Counted from the stretch's first letter, positions 35,108 to 45,143 are shown. The stretch is DNA of 64,000 nucleotides from CADCWN01 sp046328475 (GCA_046328475.1 JAXLWN010000031.1:12658-76657); one strand, 5' to 3'. Notes: generated from the sequence alone by a model not told the origin. Made by a program: numbers and translations.

Positions 35108-37696
35108 TTAGGGCAGGATCTCGACGTACCCCTCCGTGCCGTGCACGCGGATGCGCTGCCCATCCGGATCAGCCGGGTGGCCTGCACCACCCCACGACGG
35201 CGGGCAGGCCGTACTCGCGCGCGATCACCGCGCCGTGGGTCATCAGGCCCCACCTCCGTCACCAGGCCCGCGATCGCGACGAACAGGGCGTCCAGCTGGG
35301 GTCGGTGTAGGCGGTGACCAGGATATCGCCCGGCTCGATCTCGGCCTCCGCCATGTTCAGGATGACGCGTGCGCGCCCTTCGATGGTCCCGGCGGAAACC
35401 GGCAGGCCGATCAGCGCACCGTCTGGCACGTCGCCGCGCCGATACGACCCGGAGATGCCCTCGCCCTCCGACGTGAGCACCCGGGGTGGCGTGAGCGCCC
35501 GATACGACGCGAACGCCTCCTTGCGCTGGCGGATGAGCTCGTCGTCCACCCGGTTCGTGCGCACGACCTCCTGCAACTCCTGAAACCTGAGATAGAAGAT
35601 ATCCTCCCGCTCGCGGAGCACACCGGTCTGCACAAGGCGGTCGGCTTCGGCCAATAGGGCCTGCTTGTAGACGAAGTAGCGGCTGATCAGGCCGTACTTC
35701 GGGTACTCCCGGTACCCGTTGAAGGTGCGGATCCGGTCGATCATCCGCCTGGTCTCGGCGGCCTTCTCTTCGCCGTCCGGCAGGGCGCGCAAGCGCTCCA
35801 GGATCTCCCGTTCCTTCTGCTCGGCCTCCTGCCGCCCCTGCTCGAAGCGCCGCGCGCCCGCGCCCGGCGCGAAGTTCTTGATGTTGCCGAGGATCAGGGG
35901 CACGAGCGTGCTGGGGCGCTCGCGCCAGCGCGGCCTCGTAATATCGATCTCGCCGGCGCAGCGCATGCCGTACTTGTCGAGGAAGGCCAGGATCGCGTCG
36001 CGGGATTCCTGCCCGCCAGCCAGCCCGGGCAGCTCATCCAGGAAGCCCTCGTCCTCGACCCGCTCCAGAAACGTGATCACGTCCGGATACGGGCGGATCA
36101 CATCGGCGACATCCAGCAGCGCCAACCCCATCTCGGCCGTGACGTTGTTGGGGACCGACTGCGCGAGCGTGTCAGCGGCGTTCTTCTCGCCCAGCCACTC
36201 CTGCAACTTGTCGTTCAGCCACCAGGTGGCCTCCATCCCCGCCATGATCGACTGCAGGCTCCGCGGCTCGAACTGGACCCGCCGCATCTCCGGGATGTCC
36301 GCCAGGATGAAGTCGAGCAGCGCCGGTCCGGATTTCGTCTGGATCTCGCGCTGCGCGGCGGCGATGGCGGCCTCGCTGCGCGCGATCAGCTCGGCGGGGA
36401 TCGCCGGATCGGTCTCGATCGTGGATGGCGCGCCGGTGCCCGGCGGTGTCCAGCCGGGGCCACCCTCCGGTGGGGGTGGCAGGAAGCCCTCGCGCTCGGC
36501 GACGGTCTGCAGCGCGTCCCCGATCAGCGGATCGGATTTCCCCATGCCCGCGATGAAACCGGCGCGGCTCGTCGGCGAAGCCAGGAGCGGGGTGACATCG
36601 ACGAAGAGCCGCCCGCCGACCTCGGCCATCGGCCGGGGGGTTGTCAACTGCCACACGGAGAGCCCCAGCGGCTTCATCGGGTCGGTCATCATCTGCTGGT
36701 GGCCGACGGAGATGTAGACGTGGTTCGCGCCGTCGGTGGTCTCGGGGATGGGGAAGAGCGTGGTGATCGGCCGACTCTGGACGATCTGGAAGTCATCGTC
36801 CGCGAGGCACCACTCGATATCCTGCGGGCGGCCGAAGTGCGCCTCGATCCGCCGACCCAGCTCCACGAGCCGCACGACCTGCGCGTCGGTCAGGGCGGGC
36901 CGCGCCTGCTGTTCCGGCGCGATCGCCTGCTCCCGCACCCGCCCCCGGCGCGGGGAGGATGGCGAGTTGCTTGCTGCCGATCGTCGATCGATCACCGCGC
37001 CGTCCGCACCTTGTAGGTGTCCGCGTTCACCAGGCCGGAGACCAGGGCCTCGCCGAGGCCGAAGCTGGCCTCCACGGAGGCGACCTTGCGGTTGCCGGTG
37101 ATCGGATCGGCCGTGAAGAGGATGCCCGACGCCTGCGGGAAGACCATCCGCTGCACGACCACGGCCATGCTCACCTTCCGGTGGTCGAAGTTGTTCCGCA
37201 GGCGGTAGGTCACGGCCCGCTCGGTGAAGAGCGAGGCCCAGCACCGGCTGACGTGCCGGAGGATCGCCGCTGGTCCCACAACGTTCAGGTAGGTGTCCTG
37301 CTGGCCAGCGAAGGAGGCCGTCGGCAAGTCCTCCGCCGTCGCGCTGGATCGGACGGCGCAGGCGGCCTGCTCGCCGAGTTGGGCGAGCGGGCCGGTGATC
37401 GCCGCCGCCAGGTCGTCGGGGATGGCGATCTCTTCCAGGATCCGCGGACCTCCGCGCTGAGCGTGCGGATCGCCTCCCGATCCTCCGGTTGCAGGCGCGA
37501 CAACTGATCGAGGAGATCGTCCAGCGACGGCGCTTCCGCCATGATTCGCCGGAATGCGTCCGTCGTCACGCAAAAACCTGCGGGCACGCGGACGCCTGCG
37601 ATGCGCGCAAGCTCCCCCAGGTGCGCGCCCTTGCCGCCAACGATCGCGACCTGTGTCTGATCGATCTCGGAAATCCAACGCAAAACGGCTCACCAT
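35108..37696 (-). pseudogene. rph: Rifampin phosphotransferase, multiple frameshifts
   Basis: The unit spans about 863 codons, the normal size of Rph, which inactivates rifamycins by transferring the beta-phosphate of ATP. ATG 37,696 follows GGGAGG. Segments in order: EIDQTQVAIVGGKGAHLGEL and VPAGFCVTTDAFRRIM (PPDK-type ATP-grasp), AIPDDLAAAITGPLAQLGEQ, VRSSATAEDLPTASFAGQQD, SGILFTADPITGNRKVASVE, GRRIEAHFGRPQDIEW, a long helical rifamycin-binding domain, IEGRARVILNMAEAEIEPGD, and the swivelling His domain GLMTHGAVIAREYGLPAVVG, whose His carries the phosphate. Shifts occur near 37,670, 37,440, 37,005, 36,960, 35,270 and in the last 60 codons. PEP synthase is the alternative, but length and the domain order (His domain last) favour Rph. 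Confidence 0.82.
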
Positions 37697-37705
37697 TGCA
37701 CCTCC

Positions 37706-37717
37706 CTTTCGCGAAAG
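37706..37717. promoter_or_regulatory. Perfect palindrome before rph
   Basis: CTTTCGCGAAAG (37,706-37,717) lies immediately upstream of the rph ribosome binding site. A repressor bound there could control translation or transcription. The sequence to 37,932 holds no other gene. Confidence 0.4.
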
Positions 37718-37932
37718 AGCGCCCCTGCACTCCCGACTCTGGCGCTTGCTCCGCTGCAAACCAGCATAACGAGGATGGGGCGAAAAGCGCCGATCGACTG
37801 ATCGATGTGTGCCTGGCTTCGATGCGATACAATGAGGGCAACGAAAGAGATAAAAAGCGTGCTCGTGTTGACTCTTTCCGGTCATTCTATTAACAAATGT
37901 CGTCAAAAAGCCAAAATAACCGTGCGGCACGA

Positions 37933-38040
37933 TCAGCAGGATTGTGCTGCTGGATAAGGACGCGTCTTTTTGCTCTTTGATCCCACAGCCGGATCGAGGT
38001 TACCAAGATACACGCCGAACCGTCTGGTTACCACGCCCAT
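37933..38040 (-). pseudogene. MazF toxin N-terminal fragment
   Basis: A 35-residue frame, VTRRFGVYLGNLDPAVGSKS then KKTRP, matches the first strands of MazF/PemK endoribonucleases (RG.V.LV.LDP..G.E..K.RP). The next 80 residues of the toxin are absent, and a TGA follows after PAAQSC. The ATG overlaps the stop of the mazE-like gene (two-gene TA arrangement). The toxin is therefore dead. Confidence 0.65.
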
Positions 38041-38280
38041 TCCTCCTCCCAGGTTGTAGTCACTGTTTCGGCGTCGGAGCGCGTCATCGCCGTGTTCGGC
38101 CATTGCCTTGAATTGTTCCGCCCAACCTTCTCGCCCTGCCTGCTGCGCGGATGGTGATCTGCCCTGACTTGTGCTTCGAGCAACACCTCTTCGCCGAGCT
38201 GACTCTGTTCAGGAGCAATTTCGGGAGCCGCACGCCCGAGAATTGCCGATCTTGATAATTCGCGACTTCATCACCGCCAT
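38028..38280 (-). pseudogene. MazE/AbrB-type antitoxin, frameshifted
   Basis: About 84 codons. ATG 38,280 follows GGAGAG. In successive frames: MAVMKSRIIKIGNSR (AbrB swapped-hairpin start), GVRLPKLLL, QSQLGEEVLLEAQ, GQITIRAAGRAR, then EQFKAMAEHGDDAL and TVTTTWEEEWAW, the acidic tail that in MazE blocks the MazF active site. About four single-base shifts are needed. The gene lies 24 bases after the KsgA-IspE unit. Family match is good despite the breaks. Confidence 0.7.
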
Positions 38281-38303
38281 GACTAGCTCTCCGTACACCT
38301 ACG

Positions 38304-40048
38304 TCAGCCCGCCACCTCAACCACCATCACCCGCGCTCCTACACCCGCCACCCGCGCTGCGATCTCGCGCGCAGCTTCCTTCCGTCGTTGCGGTCGGTGT
38401 AGAGCGTCGGCCGCTGCCGGGCAACACCACGCTGCACCCGCCGCCAGCAGTCGGTCGCGCCACTCGGCCAGGGCGGGGAAGAGGCGATAGAGCGGCCGGC
38501 GAAGCTGTTGGCCAGGAGCGCGGGATCGAGAGGTGCCCCCTGCCGCAACCGCTCGGCTTGCGCCAGCGTGCGCGAGCCGTCGCTGAAATCGGCCGGTGTC
38601 AGCGCGGCATAGAGTTGCCGCGTTTTGTCTGCGGGGAGCGCCAATTCCGGCGTCAGGAGCACGAACCATGTCGTTGCGAGCGGTGGCAGCGGCGTCAGCA
38701 CCTCGCCGATGCCGGTGGCGAGCGCGGTGCCGCCCCGCAGGAAGAATGGCACGTCGGCACCCAGGCCAGTTGCCAGGGCCGCTAACGCTTCGTCGGCGAT
38801 GTCGAGCGCCCAGAATTCGCGCAGCGCCAGCAACGTCGCCGCCGCGTCGCTGCTGCCGCCCCCCAACCCGCCGACCGGGATACCCTTCACCAGCGCAAGC
38901 GCCGCGCCCTGGTTCGTTCCCGTGTGGGCCGCCAGCGCCCGCGCCGCGCGCAGCACCAGATTCCCCTCGCCACCGAGCGCCGGATCGGCCGCGAGTGCGA
39001 TCTGCCCCGACGGCGCGGCCTCGACCGCGACCTCGTCATACAGGCCGATCGCCTGGAAAATCGTCACCAGTTCGTGATAGCCATCGGCGCGCTTCCCGAC
39101 AACCTCCAGCCCCAGATTCACCTTCGCCGCCGCCCGTCGCCGTATCGCCCTCACGCCCGCACGATCCAGCGCCTCGTACAACCGCAGCCAATCTTCGACC
39201 GTCAGCTTCTCCGGGCGCTGCTCCTGCGCAATTCCCGCCGCCACCAGCGCCGCGATGGCCTGCTCGCGGGTCAGCTTCAAGCCCGCGCCCAGGCTGTTGA
39301 CCAGTTGCTTCCGCTTCTGCCCGAAGCCCGCCGCGACGACCTTGAAGAAGCCCGGAATCGCCGCGTCGGGCAGCGGCGGCGCGGGGTGCAGCGCGATTCG
39401 GATCACCGCCGACTCTACCTTCGGGCGCGGCACGAAGGCTGACGGGCCGATCCGCAGCGCGATCGAGGGCTCGCCGTAGAACTGCACCGCGACCGCCAGC
39501 ACGCTCATCTCCGGCGGTCGCGCCACGATCCGCTCGGCGACCTCGCGCTGCACCATCACCGTCACCGAGGCCGGGCGGCGCGGGTCGTCGAGGAAGTGGC
39601 GCAGCGCCGCCGCCGCGATGCTGTAGGGGAGGTTCGCCACCACCGCGTACGGCGCATCCCCCGGCACCAGTTCCCCCGGCGACACCCGCAGCACGTCCGA
39701 TTCGACCAGCCGCAGCGTCGGCGTCTCCCCCAGCTCCTCGCGCAGGTAGGCCGCCAGCCGCCGGTCCAACTCGACCGCCACGACCTGTCCCTCGGCCCCG
39801 ACGCGCGCGATCAACTCGCGCGTGAGAATCCCCAGCCCCGGCCCGACCTCGACCACCGCATCGCCCGGCCCGACCAGGGCGGCATCGGCGATCCGCGCGA
39901 CGACCCCCCGGTCGGTCAGGAAGTTCTGCCCCTTCCCGCGCGTCGGGCGCACCTCCAGATCGCGCAACAACTCCCGTAAGCGCGACCCTTCGCGTCCGGC
40001 CTGCATCTGCCCCAATTCATCCAGTCGCGCACTCCCTGTCACCAGCAC
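38304..40048 (-). CDS. ksgA-ispE: KsgA-IspE joint reading frame (rRNA dimethyltransferase plus CDP-ME kinase), frameshifted at the C terminus
   Basis: Residues 1-298 are KsgA (N6,N6-dimethylates two adenosines in the 16S 3' hairpin): GQNFLTDRGVVARIADAAL, motif I AVVEVGPGLGILTRELIARV, DVLRVSPGELV, VVANLPYSIAAAALRHFLDD and VPRPKVESAVIRI. From codon 299 follows IspE (fourth step of the MEP isoprenoid pathway): AAKVNLGLEVVGKRADGYHE and the GHMP ATP-binding loop PVGGLGGGSSDAAATLLALR. A GTG sits exactly at the junction within GTGA, so two coupled genes turned into one by an indel is an alternative. After NSFAG the frame shifts several times (LPGSG; PTLYT; EIAARVAGVGARVMVVEVAG) to a stop at 38,304. 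GTG 40,048 is the longest start; ATG 40,006 is also possible. Confidence 0.85.
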
Positions 40049-40202
40049 GCCCCCAGGATCGTAAAGGATAGCAGGAAGCGCGCGGCGACCTTCGCGCTAG
40101 GCGCAGATTGGCCGCACGGCGCGACGAGACGCGGCACCCGCCGCCGCGCTATGCTAGCGGCAGCACAGCACGCGGGAGCAGCCGCCCGGCTCCGCCATCG
40201 AT

Positions 40203-40237
40203 TATACTTGCCATATCGGGTTAGTTGATATAACCCG
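40203..40237 (+). promoter_or_regulatory. -10 box and leader hairpin of the M50 protease gene
   Basis: TATACT (40,203-40,208) is followed by a perfect 7-bp inverted repeat CGGGTTA (40,217-40,223) / TAACCCG (40,231-40,237) in the predicted leader, which could be an operator. No clear -35. Confidence 0.5.
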
Positions 40238-40262
40238 TTGAAGTTTCAGAAAGCAGGCCCCG

Positions 40263-41336
40263 ATGGAGAACGATCCCCAAGATAAGTCCACACCCCGCCG
40301 CGACGAAGCCTACACCTACAGCCCGGTGCCCACCGGCCCCGAGACGCCCGGCGGCGCGTCCGAGCCGATCCCGGCGCAGTTCACCACCGTGCCGTCGCCC
40401 ACCGGCGTGCCGACCTGGGAATGGCAGGGCAGCGCCGCCGGATCGGCCCCGCCCCCGCCGCCGCCAGCCGGGAACGCCTGGGTGACGGTCGTCGGCCCCG
40501 CCCCGGCGCGGCCCGCCGGGTATGAGTATGATGCGCCGCCTCGGGACGGCTCGCAGCAGGGTACCTGGCGGCAATCGCCGATCGGGCGCTGGGTGTCGCG
40601 CATCTGGCCGCTGATCCTGCTCGGCCTGTCGAAGGCGAAGTGGCTGCTGGTCCTCTTCAAGTTCAAGGCCTTCACCACGTTCGGCTCGCTGCTGCTCAGC
40701 CTCGGCGTCTACGCGCTGGCCTTCGGCCTCCCCTTTGCGGCCGGTTTCATCGCCCTGCTCTTCATCCACGAGCTGGGCCACGCGGCCGTGATGCGCTACC
40801 AGGGGATCAAGACCACGCCGATCCTCTTCGTGCCGTTCATGGGCGCGGTGATCGGCATGCGGGAGATGCCCAAGAATGTCTATGCCGAGGCGCAGATGGC
40901 GCTCGGCGGGCCGATTCTCGGCAGCTTCGGCGCGCTCGGCTGCATCGCGCTCTGGCAGGCCACCCACGCGCCGATCTTCATCGCCCTGGCGATGTCCGGC
41001 TTCTGGCTGAACCTCTTCAATCTCATCCCGGTCAGCCCGCTCGACGGCGGCCGGGCGATGGCGGCGATCTCGCGCTGGGGCTGGCTGGTCGGCCTCGGCC
41101 TGCTGCTCCTGCTCTTCCTGCGGGTCCACAGCATCTTCCTCGGCTTCATCCTGATCGTCGGCGGCCTGGAAGTCTTCAAGCGCTGGCGCAGCCACGGCCA
41201 GGAGCGCGCCTACTACGAGGCGACCCTCCAGCAGCGCGTGGCGATCACCGTGGTTTACTTCGGCCTCGCCGCGCTGCTCGCCTTCGGCATCTTCTACCTG
41301 CAAGACCACCTGCTCGCCTGGCAGCCGGTGCGGTGA
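40263..41336 (+). CDS. M50 family site-2-type membrane protease
   Basis: A 357-residue integral membrane zinc protease. A Pro-rich cytoplasmic head of about 115 residues precedes the membrane part. The active site is FIALLFIHELGHAAVMRYQG (HELGH in the membrane), with MGAVIGM in the following loop and the second motif LFNLIPVSPLDGGRAMAAIS supplying the third zinc ligand (Asp). The final helices include YFGLAALLAFGIFYL. The order matches the SpoIVFB/Rv-type group without PDZ domains. Such proteases release membrane-held regulators; no substrate (e.g. anti-sigma factor) is adjacent. The gene is monocistronic with its own promoter and a terminator at about 41,406. Confidence 0.88.
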   Translation: MENDPQDKSTPRRDEAYTYSPVPTGPETPGGASEPIPAQFTTVPSPTGVPTWEWQGSAAGSAPPPPPPAGNAWVTVVGPAPARPAGYEYDAPPRDGSQQGTWRQSPIGRWVSRIWPLILLGLSKAKWLLVLFKFKAFTTFGSLLLSLGVYALAFGLPFAAGFIALLFIHELGHAAVMRYQGIKTTPILFVPFMGAVIGMREMPKNVYAEAQMALGGPILGSFGALGCIALWQATHAPIFIALAMSGFWLNLFNLIPVSPLDGGRAMAAISRWGWLVGLGLLLLLFLRVHSIFLGFILIVGGLEVFKRWRSHGQERAYYEATLQQRVAITVVYFGLAALLAFGIFYLQDHLLAWQPVR

Positions 41337-41515
41337 CGAGTCGTAAGTCGTAAGTCGTGAGTGGACGAGTAGTCAGTAGTCAGTAGCCAGTAGTCAGTAG
41401 AGAAGCGGCCCGGGGAGCGCATCGCCCCCGGCCCGCTCTTTCTCTATCGCCTATCGCCTATCGCCTATCGCCTACTCCCCTCGTTACTCGTTACTCGTTA
41501 CTCGTTACTCCTCGT
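41337..41515. repeat. Heptamer mosaic with embedded terminator
   Basis: Arrays in order: gtcgtaa/gtcgtga (41,340-41,368), agtcagt (41,370-41,400), a hairpin gcggcccgggg / cccccggcccgc followed by tcttt (41,406-41,440), tatcgcc (41,446-41,475) and gttactc (41,482-41,512). This lies between convergent genes. Confidence 0.85.
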
Positions 41516-41940
41516 CCAGCCTCACGACCACGACTCATGACCGGCGACTCCTCCAGCCCCCTGCAATACCCAGCACCGCAGCGGCTGCCTCGCCGCCGCG
41601 CTCGGCGTGGCGGGCGAGCGGATGCCGTGCGGGCCGGGGTGGCGGTGAAGATGCCGGGATTGGCGGCGACCAGCGCCTTGACGACAGCGAGTTGGCCGAG
41701 CATCGCGGCGGCGAAGATATCGACGCGTGCGCCGCGTTCGATCACCGGCGATCGGGCGATTGTTGCGCGCCGCAATCGCCCAACCTGTTCCCCAGTCGCC
41801 GCTGCCCCAGTCCCAGCAGGCGCGACGAGCCGTGGTTCCCGCTCCAGCAGCGCCTTCGTGCCCTCCAGATCGCCGTGGGCCTTGCGGACGAAATCCTGCA
41901 CCAGCTGCGGATCGATCGCCGGTGGTCGCCTGCCGCTCAT
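41491..41940 (-). pseudogene. Ankyrin-repeat protein, frameshifted
   Basis: ATG 41,940 starts RPPAIDPQLVQDFVRKAHGD and LEGTKALLEREPRLV, a capping ankyrin helix pair. After shifts come IERGARVDIFAAAMLGQLAV and VKALVAANPGIFTA, a clear ankyrin repeat, then the end again changes frame. Roughly 130 residues. Ankyrin repeats bind proteins; the partner is unknown. The last codons of the open frame are made of heptamer repeat (VTSNE), so the native stop is uncertain. Confidence 0.65.
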
Positions 41941-42020
41941 CGGTCACTCCTCCATCGCGGTTGATCGTATCGTCGGTCAGAGTATGACCCGCTGTGGGCA
42001 CGGTGACAGCAGACAATGGC

Positions 42021-42844
42021 TCACGCGGTGGCGCGCAACCCTGCCAGCAGGGCCAGCGTCGGGCGCAGTTGTTCCGGCGCTCCCGGCAACGCCGCGCCTG
42101 CCGCGAGCGCCGCGACGCACTCCGCCAGATCGGCCCGGTCGCCTCCGCGCCCCATTCCCGGCGTTGCCGGGTGGCTCCGGTGGCGATTGTGATCGCCTGG
42201 TTGAAGGGCTCCGCGCGCAGCGCCGCGTCCTCGCCCAGCACCTCGATCAGCAACTCCGCGCCGAACTCCAGATTGGCGGGCAAGCCCGTCACCAGTTCGA
42301 CCGTGCGCACGAGCCCGGTCTCGTCGCGCAAGAACAGGAACGCCGCGTCTCGCTCGCTCCCGAAGAGTGGCGCGACCGTCACCTGGGACTGCTCGACCCT
42401 CCCCGGCACCAGCCACCCGAGCAAATCGAGCGCCGCCGGGCCGAGCGTCGTCAGCGCCTCGGTGGGCTGCCCGGTCGCGCGCCAGGCCAGGAATGCGCTG
42501 AGCAGTACACCCGTCTCACCGCGCTGCACCGTCTCCCGCAGCGCGGCCACGGCGGGCAGATAGCGCAGACTGTTTGGGAAGCCGAGGCCCGCGCCGCGTT
42601 GTGCCGCCAGCCCCGCCAGTTCGTCCAGCGTCGCCAGATCGCCCGGCAAATCGAGGCAGAGCGTCGCGCACCCCGCCGCCAGCGCCACGCGCGCCAACTC
42701 CAGCGACTCCGCCGCCGACTCGCCCGCCGCGACGACCACCTCGGCGGCATCCCCCTCGGCCAGCACCATCCCCGCCCCGGCCTCGATCGCCGCCGCCACC
42801 CCCCGCGCCCTCTCTCCCGACCCCACCACCGCCAGCCCCAGCAT
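42021..42844 (-). CDS. Gfo/Idh-like oxidoreductase-domain protein, one frameshift
   Basis: About 274 residues. It starts MLGLAVVGSGERARGVAAAI, a Rossmann start with GSGxxA, then ATLCLDLPGDLATLDELAGL, LGFPNSLRYLPAVAALRETV and TGQPTEALTTLGPAALDLLG. A Gfo/Idh/MocA-like C-terminal sheet follows (VEQSQVTVAPLFGSERDAAF). The classic EKP motif is absent (LDLPGD instead), so it may bind a cofactor without being a normal dehydrogenase. A shift near 42,150 moves the end to ECVAALAAGAALPGAPEQLR. GAGGGGG precedes the ATG. The next gene upstream is a true Gfo/Idh member, so the two probably act together. Confidence 0.65.
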
Positions 42845-42856
42845 CCCGCGCCCCCT

Positions 42857-42899
42857 CGCCTGTTCGCCCCTCGCCCGTTCGCCCGTTCGCCCGTTCGCC
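42857..42899. repeat. Octamer array (cgcccgtt)
   Basis: Four copies, the last perfect, between two minus-strand oxidoreductase genes. The same octamer in inverse orientation is at 600-639. Confidence 0.85.
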
Positions 42900-42908
42900 C
42901 TACGCCCA

Positions 42909-43968
42909 TTACCCGCACCTCGTGCCCTCCGCCGCCGAGCGCACCGCCGCCAGCGCGATTGCCAGCGCCGAGCGCGCCTCCTGGGGCGGCATCGGCACCG
43001 GCGTGTCGTCCACGACCGCGTCGGCCAGGCCGCGCAACTCGGCCACGTAGGCATCATCGACGTGGAGCAGCGTGGCGAAGTTGATCGGCTGGCGCAGCCC
43101 CTCGGCGCGGTAGTCGGTGAGCGTCACCATCGTCGGGTCGGTCGCGCGGATCAGCCCGCTGTCGCCGAACACCTCCAGCTGGTGATAGTAGGGGTAGCCG
43201 TGCGGCAGGCGGTTGACCACCTCGGTCGCGCCGACCGCCCCGTTGCGGAAGCGGATGGTGATGGAGATGTAGTCGGAGACCTCGCCGTCGGGGTCGCTGA
43301 TCCGGCTCTCGGCCTGCACGCTCTCCGCCTCGGACCCGACGAACCAGCGAGCAGATCGGTCTCGTGGACCGCGTTGGTCATCGGCGCGCCGAGCGTGTAG
43401 TCCGCCGCGCTGATCCAGGGCTTGCCGGTCGGCGACCAGTAATCCGAGGCGAGGCGCAGGGAACTGTACATCGCGCGCGGGCGGCGCTCGTTCTCGCGCA
43501 CCAGCCGCACCGCGCCGACCGCGCCGCTGTCGATCGCCGCGCGCACCTCGCGGTAGCGCCGGGTGAAGCGGCGGCTGTGCCCGACCATGAACTTCACGCC
43601 CGCGCGCCCGGCGGCGGCGATCATGGCGTCGGCCGCCTCGATCGAGTCGGCCATCGGCTTCTCGCAGAGGATATGCTTCCCGGCCTCGGCGGCGGCGACC
43701 ACCTGCTCGCGGTGCAGGAACTCGGGCGTGCAGATATCGACGATCGCGATGTCGGGCCGCGCCAGCAGTTGCTGGTAGTCGCGTAGTAGGCCTCCGCGCC
43801 GAAGTCGCGCGCCGCCCGCGCCGCCTGCTCCTCGCGCACATCTGCCACCGCCACCAGTCGCAACCGGTCGCTCAGGTGCCGGATCGCGGGCAGATGCGCC
43901 GAATTGGCGATCGTCCCGCAGCCGATCACCCCGATCCCCAGCGGCTCACCCGCCTGCGCCCGCGCCAT
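42909..43968 (-). pseudogene. Gfo/Idh/MocA family oxidoreductase, two frameshifts
   Basis: About 353 residues. Start ATG 43,968 after GGGAGG. The Rossmann part has PLGIGVIGCGTIANSAHLPA and LRLVAVADVREEQAARAARD, then after a shift near 43,780 ARPDIAIVDICTPEFLHREQ and the catalytic AGKHILCEKPMADSIEAADA (EKP motif), followed by FMVGHSRRFTRRYREVRAAI. A second shift near 43,360 leads to the sheet domain: RISDPDGEVSDYISITIRFR, NGAVGATEVVNRLPHGYPYY, and YVAELRGLADAV. NAD(P)-dependent sugar or inositol dehydrogenase of unknown substrate; an isomerase-like gene follows divergently. Confidence 0.82.
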
Positions 43969-44100
43969 GCCATCCTCCCCGCGCACGATCATCCGACCGC
44001 CGCATGATAGGAGAGGGACGGGCGGGCGTCAAAAGAGAGGTCCGGGCGTGATAGATGGATTGGAGGCTTGGCTCGGTTCGAGATACGGATTTTCGCGTTG

Positions 44101-44169
44101 CTCAGAATGACACACCGGGAGGACTGAGGCTCCTCGGCGGTGTCATCCTGAGCGCAGCGAAGGATCCGC
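44101..44169. repeat. Dispersed inverted-repeat element, second copy
   Basis: ctcagaatgacacacc (44,101-44,116) faces ggtgtcatcctgag (44,138 on), followed by cgcagcgaaggatccgc. It is related to 22,348-22,423 and lies in the divergent gap. Confidence 0.75.
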
Positions 44170-44183
44170 CCCTGAGGTCACCG

Positions 44184-44994
44184 ATGGATCATCGCTCGCG
44201 TTTCGTCTTCGCCAGCAACCTCCCCCTGGAAGAGAGCATCCGCTGGGCGGTCGCCCACGACTTCACGCGCGTCGATTTCAACGCCGACGTGCCGGTCAAC
44301 TACCCCGGCACCTTCACGCCCGAGCGCGCGGCGCTCATCCGCGATCTGCTCGCGCGGCACGGCGTCGCGCTCGGCATCCACACCCTCTCGGCGATCAACA
44401 TGGCCGAGATTTCGCCCGTGATGCACGCGGCGATCGACGAATATCTGCGCCAGAACTTCGACCTCGCGGTCGCGCTCGGCGCGGGCTACGTGATCTGCCA
44501 CGGCGGCTACCACTTCGGTGGCGACCGCGAGGCGCGTTTCGCCACGGCGATCGACCGGATGCGGCGCGCGGCGACCTGGGCCGAGGAGCGCGGGATCGAC
44601 ATCTACTTCGAGAACCACAACAAAGAGCCGGACGACGCGGAGATGCACTACATCCCGCGCGACGTGGCCGAGACGCGCCGCTTCTTCGACGCGATCACCT
44701 CACCGCGCCTGCGTGGGCGTTCAACGTCGGCCATGCCCACCCGTCCCGGACGGCTTCGATGGCTTCTTCGACGCCTTCGGCGCGGGAAACATCGGCCAGG
44801 TGCGCTCCTCAACGATACCCACGGCCGCTACGAGGAGCACCTGCTGCCCGGCCAGGGCATCGTCGATTTCCGCCGCGTCTTCCGTCGCCTCACCGCAGCG
44901 GGCTACACCGGCTCCCTTCACGTTCGATTTCGGCAACGCCGAGGACCGCGCCGCCTGGCGCGACACCTTCGCGCAGTGGCTGGCGGAGTTATAG
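44184..44994 (+). pseudogene. Sugar phosphate isomerase/epimerase-like protein, frameshifted
   Basis: A TIM barrel of about 269 residues, of the same superfamily as the gene at 686. One frame carries RFVFASNLPLEESIRWAVAH, VALGIHTLSAINMAEISPVM, GAGYVICHGGYHFGGDREAR and ERGIDIYFENHNKEPDDAEM (metal Glu). After a shift near 44,720 come FNVGHAHPVPDGFDGFFDAF, then NDTHGRYEEHLLPGQGIVDF and FDFGNAEDRAAWRDTFAQWL. At least three shifts lie between 44,720 and 44,920. The metal-site residues survive across frames. Context with the divergent Gfo/Idh pair suggests a catabolic cluster for a polyol or keto-sugar. Confidence 0.75.
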
Positions 44995-45143
44995 GTAGCC
45001 GTTCAGCCGCGAAAGTTCTTCTGGCTGATGGCGCGTTCCACGAGGAGGTGCATATCCGTGGATGGGTGAGGGAAAGCTTCATCCGTGGTGGGTGAAATGC
45101 TCGCAGCCTCCGGCATTAACCAGCGCGGTGGATTGCCGACCTT

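Noticed and set aside
35108..37696. Programmed frameshifting as the explanation for broken genes
   Set aside because: The shifts are many, in both directions and without shared slippery sites or downstream structures.
37697..37932. Actinobacterial rifampin-associated element before rph
   Set aside because: The characteristic GGGGCTTGCGGCAAGCCCC palindrome is not found.
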